In this document: positions 31,889 to 39,352 of the stretch, piece by piece
Layout: each line of letters starts with the position of its first letter
Numbering within the stretch: position 1 is the first letter of the stretch
DNA from: Candidatus Peribacteria bacterium
GTDB lineage: Bacteria; Patescibacteriota; Gracilibacteria; Peribacterales; Peribacteraceae
Assembly (NCBI GenBank): GCA_028286915.1
Contig: JAQBQQ010000014.1
Location: 1-39,352 of the forward strand
Direction of reading: 5' to 3'
DNA length: 39,352 nt
The notes under the pieces: generated by a model
The model's input: only the letters and a program-made list of their open reading frames with translations
The model's database searches: none
Told to the model about the DNA's origin: nothing
Program-made: the position numbers and the translations under genes

Positions 31889-32836
31889 ATGAAAATCTTT
31901 CTTACCGGAGCCGCAGGCTTCATCGGCTTTCACACGGCGCAACGGCTTCTGGCCCGGGGCGATGAAGTGGTGGGGTTCGATAACGTGAGCCCGTATTACG
32001 ACCCGACACTTAAGGAGGCGCGCTTAAAAATCTTATCTGATATTCCGGGTTTTTCCTTCATCCGCGGTGATATCCTGGACAGGCCGGCTCTGGCCGATGC
32101 CATGAAAGGCGCAGACAGAGTCTGTCATTTGGCTGCACTCGCCGGTGTCCGTTACTCATTCGAGCACCCGGAGGAATACATCGCCATAAATATTCAGGGC
32201 TTCTTCCACGTACTGGATGAAGTAAAGAAGCAGAAGATTAACGGACTGGTGTATGCGTCCAGCAGTTCGGTATATGGCGGCAACGGCAAGCTGCCGGCGG
32301 AGGAAACGGACAGAACGGATAACCAGCTGTCACTGTACGGCCAGAACAAAAAGGACAATGAACTGATGGCCCACACGTACCATCATCTGTATGAAATCCC
32401 GGTTACCGGGCTGCGCTTCTTTACGGTCTACGGCCCGTACGGCCGGCCGGACATGGCACTGTTTTTGTTCACCGATGCCACACTGAAAAAGCAAACCATG
32501 CAGATATTCGGCGAAGGCAAAATGCAGCGCGACTTCACCTACGTGGAAGATATTGTCTCCGGCATTGTGGCGTCTATTGATAAAAATTATCCGGAAGAAA
32601 TTTTTAACCTGGGTTCCGGCCGCAAGGAAGAACTAATGGACTTTATCTCCATGATTGAGCAGGCAACCGGCGTGGAGGGAAAGAAAGAATTCCTCCCCAT
32701 GCAACCCGGCGACGTGCGTGCAAGTCTGGCTGATATTTCGCACGCCAAAGAGAAACTGGGCTATGAACCACAAACGATGATAAAAGATGGAATTCCAAAG
32801 TTTGTGGAGTGGTATCGCAGCTACTACAAGCTATAG
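31889..32836 (+). CDS. UDP-glucuronate 4-epimerase-like SDR enzyme
   Basis: This is an extended short-chain dehydrogenase/reductase of 315 residues. It has the NAD motif GAAGFIGFHTAQ, ASSSSVYGG (catalytic Ser), Y-G-Q-N-K (catalytic Tyr and Lys) and FFTVYGPYGRPDMALF. The last is typical of UDP-GlcA 4-epimerases, which interconvert UDP-glucuronate and UDP-galacturonate. RDFTYVEDIVSGI and LGSGRKEEL are also family features. Its place right after UDP-glucose dehydrogenase supports this substrate. Confidence 0.9.
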   Translation: MKIFLTGAAGFIGFHTAQRLLARGDEVVGFDNVSPYYDPTLKEARLKILSDIPGFSFIRGDILDRPALADAMKGADRVCHLAALAGVRYSFEHPEEYIAINIQGFFHVLDEVKKQKINGLVYASSSSVYGGNGKLPAEETDRTDNQLSLYGQNKKDNELMAHTYHHLYEIPVTGLRFFTVYGPYGRPDMALFLFTDATLKKQTMQIFGEGKMQRDFTYVEDIVSGIVASIDKNYPEEIFNLGSGRKEELMDFISMIEQATGVEGKKEFLPMQPGDVRASLADISHAKEKLGYEPQTMIKDGIPKFVEWYRSYYKL

Positions 32837-32850
32837 AAACCGTCTTTTAT

Positions 32851-32878
32851 TTGACCGCACCAGAAAATTACGTACTCT
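32851..32878 (+). promoter_or_regulatory. Promoter of the 95-residue ORFan
   Basis: -35 TTGACC (32851-32856), a 16-bp spacer and -10 TACTCT (32873-32878) give a leader of about 34 nt. Confidence 0.5.
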
Positions 32879-32918
32879 TCCTCTGTCTCTCACCTTACGG
32901 CACAAGGAGAGCAGTTTC

Positions 32919-33206
32919 ATGGCACTCGAAACCGAACGGCTCATGAGAACACAGGCGTACGTGGCGCAGTTTCTAAAGCGCGGCGCCCGCACCGAGCCAG
33001 GTGAAAGTAGCCAACACAGGCTGGTATCACAAAACTTCGAGGATGCCCTGGCCGAAGCACAAAACCTGCCGGCCGCACATGCAGATTTCCTGCAAATCTG
33101 GCTGGTCTGGGTCACGCCGTTGCCCGGCGCGCGGGAGGATTGCCACCGTATCCAGCGAATCGGTGACCGTACCGATGTCCGTCAGGCCACTTCTGCGCAG
33201 GCCTAA
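32919..33206 (+). CDS. Small ORFan, 95 residues
   Basis: No family is recognised. The start at 32919 is set by SD AAGGAGA 8 nt upstream. The sequence is helical-looking (LMRTQAYVAQFLKRGARTEP, then NFEDALAEAQNLPAAHADFLQIWLVWVTPLPGA) and ends in a charged tail. It has no signal peptide. The unit has its own promoter and a GC-rich terminator overlapping the end of the convergent GT-C gene. It matches the style of the SD-led small units at 19904 and 26697-27619. Confidence 0.65.
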   Translation: MALETERLMRTQAYVAQFLKRGARTEPGESSQHRLVSQNFEDALAEAQNLPAAHADFLQIWLVWVTPLPGAREDCHRIQRIGDRTDVRQATSAQA

Positions 33207-33211
33207 CCGCC

Positions 33212-33248
33212 GCCCCGCCCCTCCGCGTTACTGCGGCGGGGCAAATTT
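33212..33248 (+). terminator. Intrinsic terminator between convergent genes
   Basis: GCCCCG/CGGGGC (33212-33217 with 33237-33242) and an inner CCGC/GCGG (33223-33226 with 33233-33236) precede AAATTTTA. It overlaps the stop of the minus-strand gene at 33228. Confidence 0.65.
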
Positions 33249-34448
33249 TACATACACTTTCGCCGGCTCCGCGACTGCCAGTTGCCGCCACCGTGTCTCA
33301 TCAATTTTTTCGGTACATACCGGCAGACACACCACGGCCTGCGCATCTTTCTCTAAAGATTTTTTATATCTTCTGATGGGAAACACACTTTCATACTGCC
33401 AGTCATGGCCGAAAGACCCTTGAATTAAAACAAAACCCTGCAAATGATTATTCCTGATTTCCTGCATGACGGCACGGGCCGGGCCGGGCAGCGGATAACC
33501 TGAAGGCAGAAAATACAGTTTCATAAGGCCAACCTGGAGAACAAGAAGAATAGTCATCCAGAGTCGCGGCAGACGGAACTGAGCAAGTCCCGCAACAAAC
33601 AGCGGCGTAAACAGAATGGCGTAATAACCAAAATACGACAGCGCTGTGTAAGCCGTAATCAGCAGAAACGTGAGAATCAATTCCCATTGTTTCCATTTGA
33701 AGATGCCGGCAATTCCCAGTACCGCCCACACGCCGCCGCCGAATGCCCACAGCAAAAGAGCACCATGCAATTTATCCGCCAGCGTACCGGCTGCCCCCTG
33801 CCCCTGTTTTAGCGCCATGCTTGCCAGCGACAGCGGGTTCGTAAACGTGTAGAGCGCCAGCAACAAAAGCGGTAACGCCACATATACAACAGCCATACGA
33901 GCACGCCACGGTGTGTCCCGCCGGAATGCCGCCCACGCCAACGGCGCAAATAACACCGCCTGGTACGCCGTGAATAACGATGCCAACCACCATAACCCAA
34001 TCCACATATCTCTTATCCTCCATATGTCTCCTGCTTTTCCTGTCTCCCCTAAAACCCTACGGGCACGAACGTACAGCCACACAAACACCAGCAACTCCAA
34101 TGCCGTCAGCGGCGCCATCATAATGGAACCGGCCTGCAATAAAACGGCCGGCGACAGAAGCCAGAACGCACAGGCATATACTTTCTCCTCGCGGCTGCGG
34201 TCTTTGAACATATCCCGCACCAGCCACACCGCCTGAATCACGAGCGTGGAAAACACAATTCTCCAAAATAATTCCTGATACGCCCAGCCGTCTGTAAGAC
34301 TAAGGATGAATCGCGCCAGCGGCGGATGCGGATACGGAATATTCAATACATACTTGGCTTCATCGGTATGGATACCCTGCAACCATTGGCTGACAGCCAG
34401 AAAAACAGCCATTACCTCCAGGCCAATGACTACAAAGATGCGTCGCAT
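33228..34448 (-). CDS. GT-C fold glycosyltransferase-like membrane protein (GT39/ArnT type)
   Basis: This is a multi-spanning protein of 406 residues with about nine to ten hydrophobic segments. After the first helix comes HTDEAKYVLNIPYPHPPLARFIL, the acidic extracytoplasmic loop with Asp-Glu that is typical of polyprenyl-phosphate-sugar-dependent GT-C enzymes (PMT, ArnT, GT83). It probably transfers a sugar from an undecaprenyl carrier to a glycan, lipid or protein outside the membrane. Start 34448 (MRRIFVV) is preferred over 34487. It overlaps the 110-residue gene upstream. The GT2-GtrA enzyme in the same operon could make the lipid-linked donor. Confidence 0.78.
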   Translation of the reverse strand: MRRIFVVIGLEVMAVFLAVSQWLQGIHTDEAKYVLNIPYPHPPLARFILSLTDGWAYQELFWRIVFSTLVIQAVWLVRDMFKDRSREEKVYACAFWLLSPAVLLQAGSIMMAPLTALELLVFVWLYVRARRVLGETGKAGDIWRIRDMWIGLWWLASLFTAYQAVLFAPLAWAAFRRDTPWRARMAVVYVALPLLLLALYTFTNPLSLASMALKQGQGAAGTLADKLHGALLLWAFGGGVWAVLGIAGIFKWKQWELILTFLLITAYTALSYFGYYAILFTPLFVAGLAQFRLPRLWMTILLVLQVGLMKLYFLPSGYPLPGPARAVMQEIRNNHLQGFVLIQGSFGHDWQYESVFPIRRYKKSLEKDAQAVVCLPVCTEKIDETRWRQLAVAEPAKVYVKFAPPQ

Positions 34449-34762
34449 GACGTGACGGAAGAAGAAGCAAAAACAATACGGACACACTGCTCGTCATCCG
34501 GGCCTTTCTTGTATTCGCGCTGGATAATAGTCATATCCGTGTCCGTCACGCGCCGGAGCATAAGGCTGGAAACGAGTACTCCCCGTTCACTGGCAAACTG
34601 CTGCAACTGCTTTTGGACATTCATCCGCACTGCCGCCCGTGTGTATAGCGGCAAAATAGCCAGTAATCTGTAGCCATACAATACAAAGAGAATCAGACAG
34701 ACTGCCAAAAAAATACCAGACTGCCAACACTGCTGCCAATACCGCAACAACCTTGCCCTCAT
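34430..34762 (-). CDS. Single-pass membrane protein, unknown
   Basis: The 110-residue protein has one helix (about 16-38, GIFLAVCLILFVLYGYRLLAILPLY) and a predicted soluble C-terminal part. No family is recognised. It overlaps the GT2-GtrA gene by 4 nt (ATGA) and the GT-C gene by 19 nt, so the three are one tightly coupled operon. It may be an accessory subunit of the glycosyl-transfer system. Confidence 0.7.
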   Translation of the reverse strand: MRARLLRYWQQCWQSGIFLAVCLILFVLYGYRLLAILPLYTRAAVRMNVQKQLQQFASERGVLVSSLMLRRVTDTDMTIIQREYKKGPDDEQCVRIVFASSSVTSCDASL

Positions 34763-35865
34763 GTTTTCCAGGTGAACAGCCGGTTCATAGTGTAGTTCCA
34801 GATAACGCCCACACCCGCGCCCAAAATCACGCTCAGGATTTCCGGGAAGCCTCTGGTAAAGAAAAAAGCACTCACGGCGTAATCCGCAAATGCGCCAAAC
34901 AAACAGGCAATATTAAAAGTAACGAGTCCCGAAACAGCCTGCAATCCGCGTAATTTCATGCGCGAAAACGTCCATGCGTTATTCAGGAAAAAATTGAAGA
35001 TAATGGCTGTTTCCATACCGGCCAGAAGCGCCAGCGAAAAACCCTGCAGGGTAGTCTGCGGCCCGCTCAGAAACAAACGTGAAACCGCTAAATACACCGC
35101 CAGATTTACAAGGACACCCACAGTCCCGACCAGACAATACTTAATAAAAGTAAGCGGAATGTATGTGCCCAGCGTTACATCGTACAAATACTCCAAAAAT
35201 TCCACCTGCACGCGGCGGGAGAGCTTGCTTTCACCGTGCGTGCGCACGCCAAAGCGGAACGGAAATTCACGCACGCGGGTACTGCGCGGAACGTGCACGA
35301 GCAAATCCAGAAGAATCTTAAATCCTTTTGGGTTCAAAGCCGGCAGAACCGATTCAAACAGCAACCGGTCAATGGCGAAAAAACCGCTCATGGGGTCTGT
35401 CGCCTCCACTTTGCAGAGACGGATAGCCATGCGGGTGGCAAGCCGGCTGAGTGCATGCCGTCGCTCATCCCACTGGCCCACACTGCCGCCCTGCATGTAA
35501 CGCGAGCCAATCGCCATGCCGCTATCGCGGTGCACCGAACCATAGAGAGTGGAAAGCAGAGTTAAATCATGCTGGCCATCGGCATCCATAACGGCGAGGA
35601 CCGTTCCTTTGGACGCCAGGAAACCTTCCATAACGGCGGACGACAAGCCATAACGGCCCACCCGCCGCACAACATGAATATCCGGGTTCTTCCAGGCAAG
35701 ATTGCGCGCAATCTTCCATGTCTTATCCGGCGAATCATCATCCACAATAATAATTTCATGCGGAATCCCCTCTAAGGCCGTACAAAGAGCCGGCAAAAGC
35801 TGCGGCAAATTTTCCGCTTCATTATAAGTAGGCAGGATCAGAGAGAGCACGAATACAGGGTACAT
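34759..35865 (-). CDS. Polyprenyl-phosphate glycosyltransferase (GT2) fused to a GtrA-like domain
   Basis: The N-terminal domain (about 1-235) is dolichol-phosphate-mannose-synthase-like: LSLILPTYNEAENLPQLLPAL, IIIVDDDSPDKTW, AVMDADGQHD (DxD metal site), AIGSRYMQGG and DPMSGFFAIDR. The C-terminal 130 residues carry four helices of the GtrA family (FIKYCLVGTVGVLVNLAVYL; FNFFLNNAWTFS; the end VIWNYTMNRLFTWK). The fusion suggests synthesis and flipping or handling of a polyprenyl-phosphate sugar. The length is 368 residues from ATG 35865. A longer frame to 35937 has no conserved residues. It heads a three-gene operon. Confidence 0.92.
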   Translation of the reverse strand: MYPVFVLSLILPTYNEAENLPQLLPALCTALEGIPHEIIIVDDDSPDKTWKIARNLAWKNPDIHVVRRVGRYGLSSAVMEGFLASKGTVLAVMDADGQHDLTLLSTLYGSVHRDSGMAIGSRYMQGGSVGQWDERRHALSRLATRMAIRLCKVEATDPMSGFFAIDRLLFESVLPALNPKGFKILLDLLVHVPRSTRVREFPFRFGVRTHGESKLSRRVQVEFLEYLYDVTLGTYIPLTFIKYCLVGTVGVLVNLAVYLAVSRLFLSGPQTTLQGFSLALLAGMETAIIFNFFLNNAWTFSRMKLRGLQAVSGLVTFNIACLFGAFADYAVSAFFFTRGFPEILSVILGAGVGVIWNYTMNRLFTWKT

Positions 35866-36006
35866 CCTCATCCGCAAGACGAAAATCCAAAAAAACGAAA
35901 TTGAGATTTTGTACGTGGAGCCTGTGCAGTGCTTCATCCGCCTGAATCCTGGAGCGAATTTCAGTTTTGAATTTTATATTCCAGCATCATCCGTTACAGT
36001 AGACAT

Positions 36007-36918
36007 ATGCACATTCTCGTTACCGGGTCGTCCGGCACTATCGGCACACGGCTTATGGAAACACTGGCCCTGCGCGGCATACAGGCGACAGGCGTGGACT
36101 GGCTGCCGAATAAGTGGAAGCCGGATATTCAGGCACGCACCACTATCGCCGATCTCCGCCATGCGGAAACACTGGATTCACTGCCTGCCGATATAGATAC
36201 CATTGTGCACCTGGCGGCCAATGCCCGCGTATATGACCTGGTGGAAGACCCGTCCAAAGCGCATGACAACGTAACAACGACATTCAACATGCTGGAATTC
36301 GCCCGCGCGCGCGGCATTAAAAAATTCCTGTTCGCCTCGTCCCGCGAAGTCTACGGCAACGAGCAAAAAGTAGATGTCTACACCGAAGACATGGTGCACG
36401 TGGAACATACAGAAAGCCCATACTCCGCCTCCAAACTGGCCGACGAAGCCTTTGTGCAAAGCTACACACGCTGCTACGGCGTGGATCACGTCATCTTCCG
36501 GTTCAGTAACGTGTACGGCATGTACGATGACAGCAACCGCGTGGTTCCGCTCTTTATCCGCCTGGCCAAAGCCAATGAAACACTCAAGGTATTCGGCAAA
36601 GACAAATGTCTGGATTTTACGTACATAGATGACTGCGTGGACGGCATTATCAAAGCCATTGAGAAGTTCGATACCGCCAAAAATGATACGTACAACCTGG
36701 CCTTTAACCAGGGAACAACCATTTTACAGGTGGCAGAAGACGTAAAACGAATGCTCGGAAGTTCATCAGCCATAGAAATCGGCAATCCCCGCACCGGCGA
36801 AGTGGTCCGCTATACAGCCGATATTACCAAGGCACGCCGCAAACTGGGCTACGACCCGAAAACATCATACGGTGAAGGCATAGCAAAATCTGTTGAGTGG
36901 TACGCGGCAAATGTGTAG
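36007..36918 (+). CDS. NAD-dependent epimerase/dehydratase (extended SDR)
   Basis: This is a nucleotide-sugar epimerase or dehydratase of 303 residues. MHILVTGSSGTIGTRL is the dinucleotide loop, LFASSREVYG holds the catalytic Ser region, and SPYSASKLADE the catalytic Tyr-x-x-x-Lys. FRFSNVYG and LDFTYIDDCVDGI are family features. It is closest in style to UDP-glucose 4-epimerase relatives, but the substrate is unclear. TACAGT (35995-36000) is 6 nt before the ATG. It is divergent from the GT2-GtrA operon. Confidence 0.9.
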   Translation: MHILVTGSSGTIGTRLMETLALRGIQATGVDWLPNKWKPDIQARTTIADLRHAETLDSLPADIDTIVHLAANARVYDLVEDPSKAHDNVTTTFNMLEFARARGIKKFLFASSREVYGNEQKVDVYTEDMVHVEHTESPYSASKLADEAFVQSYTRCYGVDHVIFRFSNVYGMYDDSNRVVPLFIRLAKANETLKVFGKDKCLDFTYIDDCVDGIIKAIEKFDTAKNDTYNLAFNQGTTILQVAEDVKRMLGSSSAIEIGNPRTGEVVRYTADITKARRKLGYDPKTSYGEGIAKSVEWYAANV

Positions 36919-36946
36919 TTGACAAATATTTAATTTAATATTAAAT
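36919..36946 (+). promoter_or_regulatory. Consensus promoter of the HExxH gene, leaderless
   Basis: A perfect -35 TTGACA (36919-36924) begins directly after the TAG of the epimerase gene. A 16-bp AT-only spacer and -10 TTAAAT (36941-36946) lie 6 nt before the ATG at 36953. Confidence 0.7.
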
Positions 36947-36952
36947 ACAAAT

Positions 36953-38245
36953 ATGTCTACTCCGGATGATTTGAGAAAGCCACCCGAAACTGCTGAAGAA
37001 ATAATGAGAAAATACGGCGTGCCTTTACCAGCGCCTCAGAAAGTTGACGTACCACAAATCCAAACGAGTAAAACCGGAAAGATAATTCCTACCGTATTTC
37101 CGGGCACAGATACAACCTTACTAAAAAATTATAATGATCCATCCGGCTTTGTATCTGCTGGTTTTTCGTCACAGGCTATTTTAGGTATTTGTGAAAGAGT
37201 ACGGGACACGTACATGGATATGATGTCCCAAGCTCCTAAAGATTTGGTTTCAGTTGCGCCAAACCATATCCCGCTCTATTGCGATCCTACCATGGGGGCA
37301 GAGGCATCATTATGGTTACGTGATACATTTCCCACTTTGGATACAGATACCATGCAAGGTAAAAAACCATATGTGCCAGCCAGTTTTATACCTTCAAAAT
37401 TGGCCGGATTCGCTTTGTCTTATAATCCACATTCACTTGCTGCGCGGCCACAAGAAGTCACGCGCAAGATGCGTCATGAATGCCTCCATCTTTTAACCTT
37501 AAAGGGAATGCATAAATATATGCGAGGCCCCTTGGAAACATTTACTTTGCGCCTTGAGGCAGAATACTGTGGAGGGCCGGATATAAAACATTTCCCATTC
37601 ATACCTCAGCCAGATTTATTTCAGTCATCTACAGGTTTTATAAGCGCGCAGGGATCAGCGATTGAGTATTCTCCACAGCTGGAACAGGCACTGTACTTAT
37701 CGGCTACCTTTGCAGCTAAAAATATTTCTTCGGAAAATATATGGAAAATATGGAGTTCGCTGACAGACATCACAAATCAAGCAGCTATGTATCCTGTTTT
37801 TAGTGATGTCAGGAAAACAATTGTAGATATCCTTGGAGAGCAAGGTGAGGCACTGCTTAATACCATGCCATTTAAGCCTATGGAGTTAGGCACTCATCAT
37901 TTTATGTTTCCAGGCTCTAAAAAAGGAATGAATACAGATACCACTGAGGTGAAAGCAGTCCACATTGAATCAAATCCACACTTCGGTTTTATACGAAATG
38001 GCACATGGCAGGAATCAGCCTTACATACAAAAGACATAAAAAGTGAAGTACGTGTGGATTTACTTGAAGCCAAAAAACCCATAAATGCAAAACCTTTAAC
38101 AATGCCTATTGATGGACATGGGCTAATTACGAAAGAAGCAATTATCAACTCCTTAACAAAACATCCGTCAGGCAAAGAAATATTGTCTCGTCTGTCGGAT
38201 ATAAAAATTTCCGCAGGTAAGGCATTAGTTGTGTTTAAGATATAA
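36953..38245 (+). CDS. Putative HExxH metalloprotein, otherwise unrecognised
   Basis: The 430-residue protein belongs to no family that I recognise. Its one motif is RKMRHECLHLLTLKG, an HExxH (His175, Glu176, His179) in a predicted helix. LETFTLRLEAEYCGGPD 16-25 residues later offers Glu195, Glu202 or Glu204 as a third ligand, as in gluzincin-type peptidases. The N-terminal 60 residues are Pro-rich and probably disordered. There is no signal peptide or membrane helix, so it is likely cytoplasmic or exported by an unknown route. Base composition is clearly more AT-rich than the sugar genes upstream. It has a strong, apparently leaderless promoter. Peptidase activity is inference only. Confidence 0.7.
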   Translation: MSTPDDLRKPPETAEEIMRKYGVPLPAPQKVDVPQIQTSKTGKIIPTVFPGTDTTLLKNYNDPSGFVSAGFSSQAILGICERVRDTYMDMMSQAPKDLVSVAPNHIPLYCDPTMGAEASLWLRDTFPTLDTDTMQGKKPYVPASFIPSKLAGFALSYNPHSLAARPQEVTRKMRHECLHLLTLKGMHKYMRGPLETFTLRLEAEYCGGPDIKHFPFIPQPDLFQSSTGFISAQGSAIEYSPQLEQALYLSATFAAKNISSENIWKIWSSLTDITNQAAMYPVFSDVRKTIVDILGEQGEALLNTMPFKPMELGTHHFMFPGSKKGMNTDTTEVKAVHIESNPHFGFIRNGTWQESALHTKDIKSEVRVDLLEAKKPINAKPLTMPIDGHGLITKEAIINSLTKHPSGKEILSRLSDIKISAGKALVVFKI

Positions 38246-38433
38246 TTTTATTTAAAGTCAATATTTCGATAGGCTCAAACGGCCATTTCAAGAAACAACA
38301 TACAGTACTTAGCCAGAAATCTATCGCAAAGTTTATGGCTCAAATAAATTTTGATGGTTCCATGCGACAAGTATTGTTAACAATATGACAAGGCTTTCTT
38401 AGAGGCCGTTTATGTGAATAAGAATATCAATTC

Positions 38434-39352
38434 TCATGTCTTCTTCTCCTCATGATATTCCTGCTCCAGATTCACATTCCATAAGTTCGCCTTAGCCGTT
38501 ATGCCAGCCACAATATTATCCACGGCCATCATGGCGGTTAACATGCTGTGATCCTGATTATTATAGCGATGCATGCCGTTACGACCGACCAGAAACAGGT
38601 TGGGTATGGCGTCCGCATAGCTTCTTACCACAGGGAATTGATCGTAACTGCCAAAGTAGGCCGGGTAAGCTTTTGGCATGCGAAGAACACAGGCGTCCAA
38701 AACATCCTCTTTTTTCAGAAAGCCTATTTTTTCCATTTCCATAATACCCAGCTTAATCATCTCCTCATCCGGCTTTACCCACAGGTCACCGCCTTCGTTC
38801 ACAAAGTATTCCAAACCAATCCACGTGGTGTTCTGACGGTCCGCCACCATATACGGGCTCCAGTTATTGAAAATCTGAATGCGGCCTACCCGCACATCAC
38901 CTTCCTGTACATAAATCCAGTTGTCCGGCACGGTAGTTGCCGGCTGCTTCCCCTGCTCTTCCACGTGCAGCTTTTTCATAAGAAGCCCCACCGTAAGGAA
39001 GTCGCGGTACATAAGGCCTTCGGCAACTTCCACCACGGTAGATGGCGGGCGCGGCGTCATCATACCCATAAGGTGCTTAACGGGCATGGTGGAGAAAAAG
39101 TAGTCGCACTGCCGGCGCTCCTGCCGGCCTGTTTCCATATGTTCTATGGTTACGGATTCCACCTGACCGTCTGTAAGGTGCACGCCACTAATTCGCGTCT
39201 TCATATAAATCTCGCCGCCACACGCCTGCACCTGCTCGGCGGTTTTCTCCCACATTTGTCCCGGACCGTACTTGGGGTACCAAAAACGCGTAATCAAACT
39301 TGTTTCCCGTTCCACCTGCGCTTTCTGGAAATCGTTACTCAAAAGATCTTTG
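38434..39352 (-). CDS. FAD-dependent amine-oxidase/protoporphyrinogen-oxidase-like protein (5' end outside window)
   Basis: This is the C-terminal part of a two-dinucleotide-binding-domain flavoprotein. The reading frame is open to the window edge, so the FAD-binding GxGxxG start is missing; the apparent TTG start at 39342 is internal. Visible parts are RFWYPKYGPGQMWEKTAEQVQACGGEIYMKTRISGV, then DYFFSTMPVKHL, and C-terminal AIPNLFLVGRNGMHRYNNQDHSMLTAMMAVDNI, the FAD-contacting end of the family. Such proteins often sit with sugar-nucleotide and glycosyltransferase genes, as here. The substrate is unknown. Confidence 0.82.
   Translation of the reverse strand, partial: KDLLSNDFQKAQVERETSLITRFWYPKYGPGQMWEKTAEQVQACGGEIYMKTRISGVHLTDGQVESVTIEHMETGRQERRQCDYFFSTMPVKHLMGMMTPRPPSTVVEVAEGLMYRDFLTVGLLMKKLHVEEQGKQPATTVPDNWIYVQEGDVRVGRIQIFNNWSPYMVADRQNTTWIGLEYFVNEGGDLWVKPDEEMIKLGIMEMEKIGFLKKEDVLDACVLRMPKAYPAYFGSYDQFPVVRSYADAIPNLFLVGRNGMHRYNNQDHSMLTAMMAVDNIVAGITAKANLWNVNLEQEYHEEKKT

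Overview
The window looks like a chromosomal segment of an uncultured bacterium, most likely a Patescibacteria (CPR) member of the Peregrinibacteria type. This is an inference from gene content and style; no 16S rRNA gene is present to test it. Supporting signs are the fermentative energy genes, a histone-fold protein, a scarcity of Shine-Dalgarno (SD) sites, many apparently leaderless genes, word-like repeats in intergenic DNA, and numerous short ORFans. The standard code with TAA, TAG and TGA stops fits throughout.

Layout. 1-2954: an interrupted WecG/TagA glycosyltransferase, a DsbA-like lipoprotein, an SLH-domain protein and mutM. 3044-4808: a DUF167 protein, trmD, a stray second trmD 5' end, and a REP-associated tyrosine transposase (RAYT) surrounded by four near-identical palindromes. 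One palindrome lies in frame inside trmD and one inside the transposase gene itself. 4826-8624: a 2-oxoacid:ferredoxin oxidoreductase (beta, and fused gamma-alpha), a flavodoxin and a DoxX-like membrane protein. 8866-11868: a 1000-residue surface protein that looks foreign. 12104-18558: ADP-forming acetyl-CoA synthetase, a GT2 glycosyltransferase, a NIF3-like protein, a membrane protein and a patatin. 18637-20900: GNAT, L20, L35, an ORFan and IF-3. 20964-23795: a PilN/PilO-like pair and prfB with its programmed frameshift. 23935-27619: a membrane protein, a bacterial histone, tRNA-Ser(CGA), a Cdd1-type HhH protein, PolX without a PHP domain, and three small SD-led ORFans. 27989-39352: S-adenosylhomocysteinase with an adjacent PfkB-family kinase, then a sugar-nucleotide and glycosyltransferase region (UDP-glucose dehydrogenase, UDP-glucuronate epimerase, GT-C, GT2-GtrA, a second epimerase), a putative HExxH metalloprotein, and a flavoprotein running off the edge.

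Function. The oxidoreductase, flavodoxin and ADP-forming acetyl-CoA synthetase together suggest 2-oxoacid fermentation to acyl-CoA with substrate-level ATP formation. S-adenosylhomocysteinase plus the PfkB kinase suggests disposal of homocysteine and adenosine after methylation. The many glycosyltransferases and sugar-nucleotide enzymes, the SLH protein and the large surface protein point to a decorated envelope.

Most notable points: the protein-coding REP palindromes; the histone; two contrasting start-site styles (leaderless housekeeping genes with a -10 box 6-8 nt before ATG, versus SD-led ORFans with their own promoters and terminators); a structured leader ahead of the large surface protein; and a HExxH ORFan behind a consensus -35 box.
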